Both the position numbers and the translations under genes were made by a program. From assembly GCA_963835465.1 (NCBI GenBank), contig CAWIFR010000002.1, positions 62,001-126,000 on the forward strand: a stretch of 64,000 nucleotides of DNA, written 5' to 3'. This stretch comes from Bog-756 sp963835465. GTDB lineage: Bacteria > Actinomycetota > Acidimicrobiia > Acidimicrobiales > RAAP-2. How positions within the stretch are numbered: position 1 is the stretch's first letter; every line of letters begins with the position of its first letter. The notes beneath the pieces were generated by a model. It saw only the letters and a list, made by a program, of their open reading frames with translations. It did not search any database and was not told the origin of the DNA. Below are positions 9,345 to 17,345 of the stretch, one piece after another.

Positions 9345-10317
9345 GCCGCCGGCCGGCGGCCCGCCGGATGGGCCGGGTGACCCCTTCGTTGCCTCCCTGC
9401 TGGCCCGGTGCACCTTGCCCCCGCCGGGGACGCCGCTGGTCTGCGGGGTGTCCGGCGGAGCCGACTCCCTCAGCCTGCTGGTCCTGGCCGTGGCGTCCGG
9501 TTGCGAGGTGACCGCGGTGCACGTCGACCACGGCCTGCGACCGGGGTCGGCCCAGGAGGCCGAGGTCGTGGAGGCCGCGGCCCGGTCCTTCGGCGCCGGG
9601 TTCCGAGCAGAGCGGGTGGCGATCGGGGACGGCCCCAACCTGGAAGCGCGGGCCCGCGAGGCCCGGCGCCACGTCCTCGGCCCGGACGCAGCCACCGGCC
9701 ACACCATGGACGACCAGGCCGAGACGGTCCTGGCCAATCTGTTACGGGGGTCGGGGGTGCACGGGCTGGCGGGCATGCGAGCCGGCTGGCACCACCCGCT
9801 CCTCGGGCTGCGACGGTCCGAGACGGTGGCTCTGGCCCGGCATGTGGGCCTGGAGCCGGTGGTCGATCCGTCCAACGACGACCCCCGCCATCTGCGCAAC
9901 CGGATCCGCCACGAGCTCTTGCCCCTGTGCTCGGCGGTGTCGGGACGGGACATGGTGCCTGTCCTTGCCCGAGAGGCCGGGATCCTGGCCGGCGACGCCG
10001 ATGTGCTGGACGCGCTGGCCTCGTTGGTGGACGCCCGGGACGCCCCGGCCCTGGCCGCGGCCCCCGAGGCGGTGGCCCGTCGGAGCGTGAGGAGCTGGCT
10101 GGCGGGCAACGGCGCCTATCCGCCCCCGCTCGACGCCGTCGACCGGGTACTGGCGGTGGCCCGGAAGGAGCGTCGGGCCACCGAGGTGCCGGGCGGCCGA
10201 CGGGTGGCGCGGTCACGGGGGCGGCTCTCCTGGGAGCCGGCACCGCGAGGTTCCGAGGAGGATCCCGGATCCGGCCCGGACGACACTCCGGTACAGTCGC
10301 GCCGTGGTCACCGCTGA
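9313..10317 (+). CDS. tilS: tRNA(Ile)-lysidine synthase
   Basis: TilS modifies C34 of the CAU-anticodon tRNA-Ile to lysidine, using ATP and lysine, so that it reads AUA. The N-type ATP pyrophosphatase P-loop SGGADS is at about 47-52 (PLVCGVSGGADSLSLL), followed by HVDHGLR and a DDQAETVLANLLRGSG segment. At 334 residues it is a short TilS without the full C-terminal tRNA-binding domains. This is usual in actinobacteria. The GTG start lies inside the preceding gene, and no later ATG/GTG in frame would keep the N-domain. Its end overlaps hpt by 14 bases. Confidence 0.93.
   Translation: MSVPPRPSRAEPPAGGPPDGPGDPFVASLLARCTLPPPGTPLVCGVSGGADSLSLLVLAVASGCEVTAVHVDHGLRPGSAQEAEVVEAAARSFGAGFRAERVAIGDGPNLEARAREARRHVLGPDAATGHTMDDQAETVLANLLRGSGVHGLAGMRAGWHHPLLGLRRSETVALARHVGLEPVVDPSNDDPRHLRNRIRHELLPLCSAVSGRDMVPVLAREAGILAGDADVLDALASLVDARDAPALAAAPEAVARRSVRSWLAGNGAYPPPLDAVDRVLAVARKERRATEVPGGRRVARSRGRLSWEPAPRGSEEDPGSGPDDTPVQSRRGHR
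10292..10303 (+). promoter_or_regulatory. -10 box for a possible leaderless hpt mRNA
   Basis: TACAGT at 10292-10297 ends 6 nt before the GTG of hpt. It lies within the 3' end of tilS, so hpt may also be read from the upstream transcript. Confidence 0.4.
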
Positions 10318-10894
10318 GGACAAGGCGCCCGCCGGCTCCGTCGGGCCGGACCGCCTGGAGGAGAGAGGCGACGTCGGACGGGTCATCGTCTCGGAAGCGG
10401 ACCTCCAGTCGAGGATCTCCGAGCTGGGGCAGAAGATCACGGCTGACTACGCCGGCCGGCCCCCACTCCTGGTCGGAGTGTTGAAGGGTGCGTTCATGTT
10501 CATGAGCGACCTCTCCCGGGCCATCTCCCTGCCGGTCGACGTCGACTTCATGGCCGTCTCGTCGTACGGCAGCGCCACCCGGACCTCGGGGGTGGTCCGC
10601 ATCGTGAAGGACCTGGACGTGGACCTGGCCGACCGCCACGTGCTGGTAGTGGAGGACATAGTCGACAGCGGGCTGACGCTCAGCTACCTGCAGCGCTACC
10701 TGTTGGCCCGGAGCCCCGCCAGCCTGGAGGTCTGCGCCCTCCTGGTCAAAGAGGGCCAGCAACGCACCGAGTTGGATCTCGCCTACGTCGGGTTTCATAT
10801 CCCGGCGGAATTCGTGGTGGGCTATGGCCTTGATGTAGACGAGCGGCTCCGCAACCTCCGGGCCATCCACGCCTACGCCGGCGACTTGTCGTAG
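10304..10894 (+). CDS. hpt: hypoxanthine phosphoribosyltransferase
   Basis: The 196-residue enzyme salvages hypoxanthine or guanine with PRPP to IMP or GMP. The type I PRTase PRPP loop VVEDIVDSGLTLSYL is at about 111-125. The VGVLKGAFMFMSDLSRAI and DFMAVSSYG segments are typical of bacterial Hpt, as is the C-terminal FVVGYGLDVDERLRNL loop. About 25 residues of N-terminal tail precede the domain. In many actinobacteria ftsH lies between hpt and folE. Here folE follows after 33 bp. Confidence 0.94.
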   Translation: MVTAEDKAPAGSVGPDRLEERGDVGRVIVSEADLQSRISELGQKITADYAGRPPLLVGVLKGAFMFMSDLSRAISLPVDVDFMAVSSYGSATRTSGVVRIVKDLDVDLADRHVLVVEDIVDSGLTLSYLQRYLLARSPASLEVCALLVKEGQQRTELDLAYVGFHIPAEFVVGYGLDVDERLRNLRAIHAYAGDLS

Positions 10895-10927
10895 GCCGTA
10901 GGCCCGAACCGAATCCGAGCTGATCCG

Positions 10928-11497
10928 ATGACCGTCGACACCGACCGTATCGAACGGGCCGTTCTCGAGCTGCTGGATGCCTTGGGGGAGGATTCGGCCC
11001 GTGACGGTCTGCTGAAGACACCCCACCGGGTGGCCAAGATGTACGAGGAGCTGTTCGCGGGGTTCGGGGAGAACCCGGCCGACCACCTCGAGGTGACCTT
11101 CGCCGCCGAGCATGACGAGATGGTGATGGTCCGGGACATTCCATTCGCCTCACTCTGCGAGCACCATCTCATCCCGTTCATCGGCAAGGCCCATGTGGCC
11201 TACATTCCCGGCGACGACGGCCGGATCACCGGGCTCTCCAAGCTGGCCCGGCTGGTCGACGGCTACGCCAAACGCCTTCAGGTGCAGGAGCGGATGACCA
11301 CCGAGATCGCTGACGCCATCGAGAACGCCCTGGCTCCCAAGGGGGTGCTGGTGGTGGTGGAGGCCGAGCACCTGTGCATGTCGATGCGGGGGGTTAAGAA
11401 GTCCGGGACCTCCACGGTGACCTCCGCCGTACGGGGCCTGTTCCGCAGCGACGCCTCCACCCGGATGGAGGCCATGCAGTTCGTCCGCGGCCGCTGA
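10928..11497 (+). CDS. folE: GTP cyclohydrolase I
   Basis: The first enzyme of tetrahydrofolate synthesis converts GTP to 7,8-dihydroneopterin triphosphate. The 189-residue length is normal. Zinc and active-site motifs are visible: SLCEHHLIPF near 75-84, GLSKLARLVD, LQVQERMT and the second cysteine in EHLCMSMRGV. It starts the folate block folE-folP-(phosphatase-like)-folB-folK. A -10-like TACTCT after its stop suggests that folP also has its own promoter. Confidence 0.96.
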   Translation: MTVDTDRIERAVLELLDALGEDSARDGLLKTPHRVAKMYEELFAGFGENPADHLEVTFAAEHDEMVMVRDIPFASLCEHHLIPFIGKAHVAYIPGDDGRITGLSKLARLVDGYAKRLQVQERMTTEIADAIENALAPKGVLVVVEAEHLCMSMRGVKKSGTSTVTSAVRGLFRSDASTRMEAMQFVRGR

Positions 11498-11537
11498 CAG
11501 GGCCCAGGACCCGACCGCGGGCCCCTTCAGGCTGGTT

Positions 11538-11551
11538 TACTCTGTGTCGTC
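11538..11551 (+). promoter_or_regulatory. -10 box upstream of folP
   Basis: TACTCT at 11538-11543 ends 8 nt before the folP ATG, giving a leaderless or nearly leaderless mRNA. Confidence 0.35.
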
Positions 11552-12367
11552 ATGCCCATTCCCACGAACGAGCAGCGTCCCCTGGTGATGGGCATCCTCA
11601 ACGTCACCCCGGACTCGTTCTCCGACGGAGGGCAGTGGTTCGAGCGTGACGACGCCATCCGGCGGGGCCACCAGATGATCGCCGAGGGAGCCGACATCGT
11701 CGACGTCGGCGGTGAGTCCACCCGGCCCAACGCGGACCCCGTCGCCGAGGACGAGGAGCTGGCCCGGGTGATTCCGGTGGTGCAGGCCCTGGCCGGGGAG
11801 GTCCGGGTGTCGATCGACACCACCAAGGAGGCGGTGGCCGAGGCCGCCGTCGAGGCCGGAGCCACACTGGTGAACGACGTGTCCGCCTCCCTGTGGGCTG
11901 TGGCGGCCCGGCACGGCGTGGGATGGGTGGCCATGCACCGCAAGGGGAACCCGGCGACCATGCAGCACGCCCCCCGGTACGACGATGTGGTGGATGAGGT
12001 GGCGACCATGCTGTTCGAGCGGGCCTCCCGGGCCAGCTCGTCGGGGGTGGACGAGGTGTGGATCGATCCTGGGATCGGCTTCGGCAAGTCCCTCGACCAC
12101 AACCTCGCACTGCTCGGCGCCCTCGCCGGCCTGGTGGACGGGGGCTACCCGGTCATGGTGGGCACCAGCCGGAAGAGTTTTCTCGGAACGCTCGGCTCCG
12201 GGCCGGGCCAGCCGCCACTCCCCGTCGACCAGCGACTCCCAGCCTCGCTGGCCACGGCCACCTGGGCGCTGGCGCAGGGGGCGAAGATGGTGCGCGTCCA
12301 CGACGTGGCCGCCACCGTCCAGGCGGCCACGCTGGTAGGGGCCGGCCGATCGGGGCCCTCGTGGTGA
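11552..12367 (+). CDS. folP: dihydropteroate synthase
   Basis: FolP joins p-aminobenzoate to 6-hydroxymethyl-dihydropterin diphosphate and is the sulfonamide target. The 271-residue TIM barrel shows GILNVTPDSFSDGG near residue 10, VDVGGESTRPNA, VSIDTTKEAV, NDVSA, GIGFGKSLDHN, GTSRKSFLG and RVHDVA. Its TGA stop overlaps the GTG start of the next gene, so translation is probably coupled. Confidence 0.95.
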   Translation: MPIPTNEQRPLVMGILNVTPDSFSDGGQWFERDDAIRRGHQMIAEGADIVDVGGESTRPNADPVAEDEELARVIPVVQALAGEVRVSIDTTKEAVAEAAVEAGATLVNDVSASLWAVAARHGVGWVAMHRKGNPATMQHAPRYDDVVDEVATMLFERASRASSSGVDEVWIDPGIGFGKSLDHNLALLGALAGLVDGGYPVMVGTSRKSFLGTLGSGPGQPPLPVDQRLPASLATATWALAQGAKMVRVHDVAATVQAATLVGAGRSGPSW

Positions 12368-12900
12368 AGGGAAAGTGGGCCGCCGGCATCCCGCCGCGGA
12401 ATTTCACATGGGTGATCAGGGACCGCCTGGCCATGAGCGAACGGCCTGGCGGCTTCGCCCCCAACCACCGGAAGGTCCGCCGGCAGGAGGAGATCATCTG
12501 GCTGCAGGTCCAGGGCTTCACCCGTGTGGTGTCCCTCCTCCCCTCCTCGCACAATCTCCAGGCCTATGAAGAGAAGTCGATGGCCAGCGTGCACTTCCCC
12601 CTACCGGCCACCGGTGACGCTCGGGGGGTGCTCGGGGACCTCTACCGGGAGCTCCATGGCCGGCTGCTCGCCGGGGAGCGCATTCTCATCCACCAAGAGG
12701 AGCTGGGCGACCGGGTGGCCGGGGTGGTGGCCGGCTACCTCCTGTGGTCCGAGCGGCTGCCGAGCGGGCCCCAGTCGATCACCGTCCTCGAGCACATGAC
12801 CGGTCATCCCATGGGGCCGAGCGGCCGCGAGCTGGTGGCCTTTGCCAGCCAGCTCGCCCCAGCCCCCCCGGTGACCGGGGACGCTCCCGCGGGCGGGTGA
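12364..12900 (+). CDS. protein-tyrosine-phosphatase-like protein lacking the catalytic cysteine
   Basis: About 178 residues, starting GTG within the folP stop region (12361 is an equally possible GTG). The layout recalls dual-specificity phosphatases: PPRNFTWVIRDRLAMSERPG at the N-terminus, an LQVQGFTRVVSLLPS strand-loop, and a ERILIHQEELGDRVAGVVAGYLLW segment where the P-loop would be. That loop normally reads HC-x5-R. Here H is followed by Gln and the Arg position is displaced (ELGDR), so phosphatase activity is unlikely. It may bind a phosphorylated ligand or a partner. It sits between folP and folB with 4-base overlaps on both sides, so it is part of the folate operon. The family call is by pattern only. 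Confidence 0.6.
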   Translation: MKGKWAAGIPPRNFTWVIRDRLAMSERPGGFAPNHRKVRRQEEIIWLQVQGFTRVVSLLPSSHNLQAYEEKSMASVHFPLPATGDARGVLGDLYRELHGRLLAGERILIHQEELGDRVAGVVAGYLLWSERLPSGPQSITVLEHMTGHPMGPSGRELVAFASQLAPAPPVTGDAPAGG

Positions 12901-13300
12901 CCACCCTGACCGGCGCGGCGGCCGGCGGTGGCGACGACGGAGGGGACCGGATCCAACTGCGCGGACTGCGGGTGGTGGGCACCCACGGCGTCCTGCCCGA
13001 AGAACAGGCCCGGGCCCAGCCCTTCGAGATCGACCTGGAGCTGGCGGTCGATCTCTCGCTGGCCTCGGGGAGCGACCGCCTGGCCGACACGGTGGACTAC
13101 GGGGCCGTGGCCGAGCTGGTCGCCGGCGTGGTGGCGGGAACGTCCTTCGAGTTGCTTGAGGCCCTGGCCGGGGCGATCGCCCAGGCCACCCTGGTCTCCG
13201 ACCTCCGGATCACGACGGTCACCGTCCATCTGCGCAAGCTCCGGCCCCCCTGCCGCTGGACCTCGACACCGTCGGGGTGCGGATCACCCGGGGCCAGTGA
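12897..13300 (+). CDS. folB: dihydroneopterin aldolase, with a frameshift near its end
   Basis: FolB cleaves 7,8-dihydroneopterin to 6-hydroxymethyl-dihydropterin and glycolaldehyde. Family features are IQLRGLRVVGTHGVLPEEQ with the conserved Glu, LADTVDYGAVAE, FELLEALAGAIAQ and the late VTVHLRKLRPP with the conserved Lys. After RPP the frame runs wrong. Adding one base in the C-run at 13245-13250 restores VPLDLDTVGVRITRGQ and a TGA at 13298-13300 that overlaps the folK GTG. The lesion is in a homopolymer and the gene should be essential, so a sequencing deletion is the likely cause. The GTG start overlaps the preceding stop. Confidence 0.82.
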
Positions 13301-13797
13301 GCGACCCGGCGGCCGAGCCCCCGACGGTTCGGGCCTTCCTCGGGCTGGGTTCCAACCTGGGTGACCGCTGGTCCCACCTCCGGAAGGCCGTCGATCAGCT
13401 CCGGGCAGGTACCCGCGCCCCGGTGACCGCCGTCTCCCGCGTCTACGAGACCGAGCCGGTGGGAGGGCCCGAGGACCAGGGCCCGTACCTGAACGTGGTC
13501 GTGGAGCTGGCCGTTTCCCCGCTGGCCGATCCCTACCGGCTGCTCAAGGAGTGCCGCCGCCTGGAGGCGGCTGCCGGACGGGTGCGGGCCGTGCGGTGGG
13601 GCCCGAGGACTCTGGACGCCGACGTGCTGTGGATCGACGGTGTGGCCCTTGACGACGCCGACCTCACCGTGCCCCACCCACGGTGGCGCGAGCGCCGGTT
13701 CGTGCTGGCCCCCCTGGCCGAGCTGGCCCCGGACCTGGTTGACGAAGGCGACCTGGCCTCCTCTGGTGGCGAGGTCGCCGTCGTGGGTACACTGTGA
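13297..13797 (+). CDS. folK: 2-amino-4-hydroxy-6-hydroxymethyldihydropteridine diphosphokinase
   Basis: FolK pyrophosphorylates 6-hydroxymethyl-dihydropterin to make the FolP substrate. The 166-residue product has AFLGLGSNLGDRWSHLRKAV near the start, SRVYETEPVG, RWGPRTLDADVLWIDG and VPHPRWRERRFVLAPLAEL, all hallmark segments. The GTG start at 13297 overlaps the restored folB stop (GTGA), which itself supports the folB frameshift correction. Confidence 0.95.
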   Translation: MSDPAAEPPTVRAFLGLGSNLGDRWSHLRKAVDQLRAGTRAPVTAVSRVYETEPVGGPEDQGPYLNVVVELAVSPLADPYRLLKECRRLEAAAGRVRAVRWGPRTLDADVLWIDGVALDDADLTVPHPRWRERRFVLAPLAELAPDLVDEGDLASSGGEVAVVGTL

Positions 13798-13865
13798 GGC
13801 GCAGCACCTAGATTCTCTGACGCGAACGGCACCCTCCGGGGCTGGAACGTAACAGAAGGGGTCTC

Positions 13866-14696
13866 GTGACCACATTCCGAATCATCGGGCCGGGCCGAGC
13901 TGGCCGGTCCCTGCTGACGGCCCTTGACGGGGTCGGGGGCTTCACCTCGTGCGGTGCCCTGGGGCGCCACGATGGCCTGGCCGACGCCGCCGAGGGAGTG
14001 GACCTGGTGGTCATCGCCACTCCCGACGACACCGTGGCCCAGGTGGCCTCCCTGGTCAAGCCGGTGGCGTCCACGACGGTCATCCACCTCTCCGGATCCC
14101 TCGGGCTGGACGTGCTCCACGGCCATCCCCGTCGTGGCTCGCTTCACCCCCTCATGCCGCTGCCCACCCCGGCCATCGGGGCCGAGCGGCTGGCCTCGGG
14201 CATCACCTTCGCCGTGGCCGGCGATCCCCTGACCACCCGAATGGCCGAGGCGTTGGGGGGCAGGGTGGTCAGGGTCGAGGACGCCAGCCGCACCGCCTAC
14301 CACGCCGCCGCCTCCATCGCCGCCAACCATCTGGTGGCGCTCATCGGGCAGGTCGAACGGGTGGCGGACACCATCGGACTCCCCCTCGAGGCGTTCGCCG
14401 GCCTGCTGCATGCAGCCATCGACGACGCCCTGGCCCTCGGACCCCGCCGGGCCCTCACCGGTCCCGCCGCCCGCGGGGACTGGGACACGGTGGAGCGCCA
14501 CCGTTCGGCCCTGGCCGGCATGGCCGGTCACCGCAACGAGCTGGCCGCCTACGATGCCATGGTCGGCCTCGCTCGGAGGCTGTCCCTGGATCCGACCACC
14601 ACCGGCCGGGAGTCCGCCGACGCAACCGACCAGCGGGGCGACCCCGGAGCTGTGGGAGCTACAGGGGCAACGACCGCGGTGGAGCAGGTGGCATGA
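13866..14696 (+). CDS. Rossmann-like and DUF2520 domain protein
   Basis: The 276-residue protein has an N-terminal Rossmann fold (FRIIGPGRAGRSLLTAL, VDLVVIATPDDTVAQVA, VIHLSGSLGLDVL) and a C-terminal helical DUF2520 domain (AYHAAASIAANHLVALIGQVERVA, GPAARGD). It resembles ketopantoate reductase and ProC in architecture. Because it directly precedes panC with an ATGA overlap, it is a candidate pantoate-forming reductase, but this is inference from context. The GTG start follows GAAGGGG by 4 nt. The last 30 residues are low-complexity. Confidence 0.85.
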   Translation: MTTFRIIGPGRAGRSLLTALDGVGGFTSCGALGRHDGLADAAEGVDLVVIATPDDTVAQVASLVKPVASTTVIHLSGSLGLDVLHGHPRRGSLHPLMPLPTPAIGAERLASGITFAVAGDPLTTRMAEALGGRVVRVEDASRTAYHAAASIAANHLVALIGQVERVADTIGLPLEAFAGLLHAAIDDALALGPRRALTGPAARGDWDTVERHRSALAGMAGHRNELAAYDAMVGLARRLSLDPTTTGRESADATDQRGDPGAVGATGATTAVEQVA

Positions 14697-15610
14697 CCAC
14701 CCTGTTCGCGGAGTCGCCGGCGGCCGAGGCGGGAACCCTCGTCCGTCCCCGGATCATCGAGTCCGTGGCCGAGTACTCGCTGGCCCTGGACGCCGTCCGC
14801 TCGTCCGGGCGCACCGTCGGGGTGGTCCCGACCATGGGGGCCCTGCACGACGGCCATCGCTCGCTGATCCAGAGGGCGGCGGCCGAGTGTGACGTGGTGG
14901 CCGTCTCCATCTTCGTCAACCCGACCCAGTTCGGGGACGCCGCCGACCTGGCCAACTACCCGCGCACCCTGGAGGCCGACCTGTTGGCCATCGCCTCCTC
15001 CGGGGGTCAGTTGGTCTTCGCCCCGTCCGTCGAGGAGATGTACCCCGACCCGCCCGGCACGGCACCGACCACCGTGGCGGTGCCGGCCCTCTCGGCTCAC
15101 TGGGAGGGCGCCTCGCGTCCCGGGCACTTCGACGGGGTGGCCACCATCGTGGTCAAGCTGCTGTCGGCCGCCGGCCGTTGCCGGGCCTACTTCGGCGAGA
15201 AGGACTTCCAGCAGCTGGCCCTTGTCACCCGGGTGGCCCGCGATCTGGCCCTGCCGACCCAGGTGGTCGGGTGCCCGACGGTCCGGGATCCCGACGGTCT
15301 GGCCCTGTCCAGCCGGAACGGCCGCCTCTCCGCTGAGCAGCGCCGGGCCGCCCTGGTGCTCTCGCGGGCCCTCCGAGCCGGCGCCGAGCGCGTGTGGGCC
15401 GGGGACGAGCCGGCCCGGGTGGAGGCCGAGATGCGCCGAGTCGTATCCGATGAGCCCTCGGTGGAACTCGACTATGCCGCACTGGTCACTGCCGAGGATC
15501 TCGAGCCGGCCCGGACCTCGGGACCCGAGCGGCGGCTCCGACTGATCGTGGCCGCCACCGTGGGCGGGGTTCGGCTCATCGACAATCTCGATCCTCGTCA
15601 GGACCACTGA
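14693..15610 (+). CDS. panC: pantothenate synthetase
   Basis: PanC condenses pantoate and beta-alanine with ATP to pantothenate. The 305-residue product has the nucleotidyltransferase HIGH-like motif in PTMGALHDGHRSLI (about 44-57), SIFVNPTQFG, the FGEKDFQQL segment and SSRNGRLS. ATG at 14693 overlaps the stop of the DUF2520 gene. The beta-alanine-forming gene panD, often next to panC in actinobacteria, is not adjacent. Confidence 0.95.
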   Translation: MTTLFAESPAAEAGTLVRPRIIESVAEYSLALDAVRSSGRTVGVVPTMGALHDGHRSLIQRAAAECDVVAVSIFVNPTQFGDAADLANYPRTLEADLLAIASSGGQLVFAPSVEEMYPDPPGTAPTTVAVPALSAHWEGASRPGHFDGVATIVVKLLSAAGRCRAYFGEKDFQQLALVTRVARDLALPTQVVGCPTVRDPDGLALSSRNGRLSAEQRRAALVLSRALRAGAERVWAGDEPARVEAEMRRVVSDEPSVELDYAALVTAEDLEPARTSGPERRLRLIVAATVGGVRLIDNLDPRQDH

Positions 15611-15614
15611 CCGG

Positions 15615-17345
15615 GTGACGGCCCGCTCCGAGCCGGCCCCGCTGGGTACTGGCGGCCCATCGGTGGCGCCGGTCGCGCTCGACGTGCTGGTCCTCGGGTC
15701 CGGTGTGGCCGGCCTTTCGGCCGCCGTGCGCCTTGCTGCGCCGCTGTCGGTCATCTCGGCCACCGCCGGCCTCCGGGTGGGGGTGCTGACCAAGGCCGAG
15801 CTCTCCCAGTCGGCCACCCGGTGGGCCCAGGGTGGGGTGGCCGCTGTGTTGGGCGGGGACGAGGACTCGACCGACCTGCATCTGGCCGACACGCTGGCGG
15901 CCGGGGCCGGACTCTGCGACACCGACGCGGTGCGGGTGCTGGTCGACGAGGGGCCGGCCCGGGTCAACGAGCTCATCGCCATGGGTGCGGTCTTCGATCG
16001 GCAGCCCGGAGGGGCCCTGGCCCTGGCCCGCGAGGGCGGCCACTCCACCGCCCGCGTGGTCCACGCCGGAGGCGCAGCCACCGGAGCGGAGGTGGAGCGG
16101 GCCCTGGTGGATGCCACCCGGGCCACGGCGGCGGCCGTGTTCGAAGAGTGGTTCGCCCTCGATCTGCTGGTGGAGGATGGGCGGTGTCGGGGGGTGCTGG
16201 CCCTCAGCGCCGAGGGCGGCCTGGTCGAGGTCCGGGCCACCCATACGGTGCTGGCCACCGGCGGGGCCGGGCAGTTGTTCGCCGTGACCACCAACCCGGC
16301 CGAGGCCACGGCCGACGGGCTGGCCATGGCCCTCCGGGCCGGGGTGCCCGTGGCCGACGTGGAGTTCATGCAGTTCCATCCGACTGCCCTGCACCACCCG
16401 GCCATGCCCAGACCACTGCTGTCCGAGGCCCTGCGCGGCCACGGGGCCCTCCTCCGGGATGCCGACGGGGAGCGCTTCGTCGACGAGCTGGCGCCGAGGG
16501 ATGTCGTGAGCCGGGCCATGGCCGAGCGCATGGCCGCCCAGGGAGTCGAGAGCCTGTGGCTGGATGCCACCGGCCTGGCGTCTTTCGACTCCCGGTTCCC
16601 CACCATCGCCGGCTCCCTGCGAGCCATCGGCCTCGACCCCTCTCGTGATTGGCTGCCCATCGCCCCGGCCGCCCACTACCTGTCGGGCGGGGTGGTCACC
16701 GATCTGTCCGGGGCCACCGCCCTGCCCGGCCTGTGGGCCGCCGGTGAAGTGGCCTGCACCGGCGTGCACGGGGCCAACCGCCTGGCCTCCAACTCACTGC
16801 TGGAGGGCATGGTGTTCGGTGCCCGCCTGGCCGAGGCCATCCAGGCCGGCTCGGACGGCCCCCAGCCCAGCGGTGTCATGGAGGCGCTCCTCACCGGGCC
16901 CCGGGTGCCGGTGGATCCGGCCACGGCGTCGCCGTGGCGCGCCGCCACCTCGGTGCCGGGATCGCGGAGTGGCGTGCCCACCCGGCCTGACGCACCCAAG
17001 ACGCGGGACCGCCTCCAGCGGGCGATGATCGAAGGGGCCGGCGTCGTCCGCAGCGCCAGTTCGCTGGCCGCCGCCGGGTCCTCGATCGAGGCCCTCGGGG
17101 CCGAGATGGGGGACGGCATCCCCACCGACCGGGCGCACGGCGAACTGGCCAACCTGCTCACTGCGGCGCGCAGCGTGCTCGAGTCGGCCACCGTCCGCGA
17201 AGAGACCCGCGGGGCGCACGCCCGAAGTGACCACCCCGAGGCCTCCGCCCAGTGGCGACGGCGCATCGTGCACGACGCCGGCGGGATCTCCGTGCGGGCC
17301 GGTCCCAACACGCCCACTGGACCGAAGGGTCGGGAGCTCCCGTGA
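15615..17345 (+). CDS. nadB: L-aspartate oxidase
   Basis: NadB is a flavoenzyme oxidising L-aspartate to iminoaspartate for de novo NAD synthesis. The 576-residue product has the FAD-binding VLVLGSGVAGLSAAVRLA (about 25-42), SATRWAQGGVAAVL, REGGHSTARVVHAGGAATG, EFMQFHPTAL, and the GANRLASNSLLEGMVFG segment typical of the fumarate reductase/succinate dehydrogenase flavoprotein fold. The C-terminal helical domain is present. nadA is not in the window. The stop overlaps nadC (GTGA). Confidence 0.94.
   Translation: MTARSEPAPLGTGGPSVAPVALDVLVLGSGVAGLSAAVRLAAPLSVISATAGLRVGVLTKAELSQSATRWAQGGVAAVLGGDEDSTDLHLADTLAAGAGLCDTDAVRVLVDEGPARVNELIAMGAVFDRQPGGALALAREGGHSTARVVHAGGAATGAEVERALVDATRATAAAVFEEWFALDLLVEDGRCRGVLALSAEGGLVEVRATHTVLATGGAGQLFAVTTNPAEATADGLAMALRAGVPVADVEFMQFHPTALHHPAMPRPLLSEALRGHGALLRDADGERFVDELAPRDVVSRAMAERMAAQGVESLWLDATGLASFDSRFPTIAGSLRAIGLDPSRDWLPIAPAAHYLSGGVVTDLSGATALPGLWAAGEVACTGVHGANRLASNSLLEGMVFGARLAEAIQAGSDGPQPSGVMEALLTGPRVPVDPATASPWRAATSVPGSRSGVPTRPDAPKTRDRLQRAMIEGAGVVRSASSLAAAGSSIEALGAEMGDGIPTDRAHGELANLLTAARSVLESATVREETRGAHARSDHPEASAQWRRRIVHDAGGISVRAGPNTPTGPKGRELP

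Noticed and set aside
7125..10109. A 994-codon open frame on the minus strand opposite hpt-side genes
   Set aside because: It lies fully opposite sigma, RsrA, metalloprotease and tilS genes, and its product is Arg/Gly/Pro-rich without domains; a GC-rich antisense shadow.
13866..14696. Naming the DUF2520 gene panE
   Set aside because: The fold is related but DUF2520 differs from the ketopantoate reductase C-domain; only context supports the role.
14549..16660. Long minus-strand frame opposite panC and nadB
   Set aside because: Low-complexity Ala/Arg/Ser-rich translation with no motif; the plus-strand genes are unambiguous.
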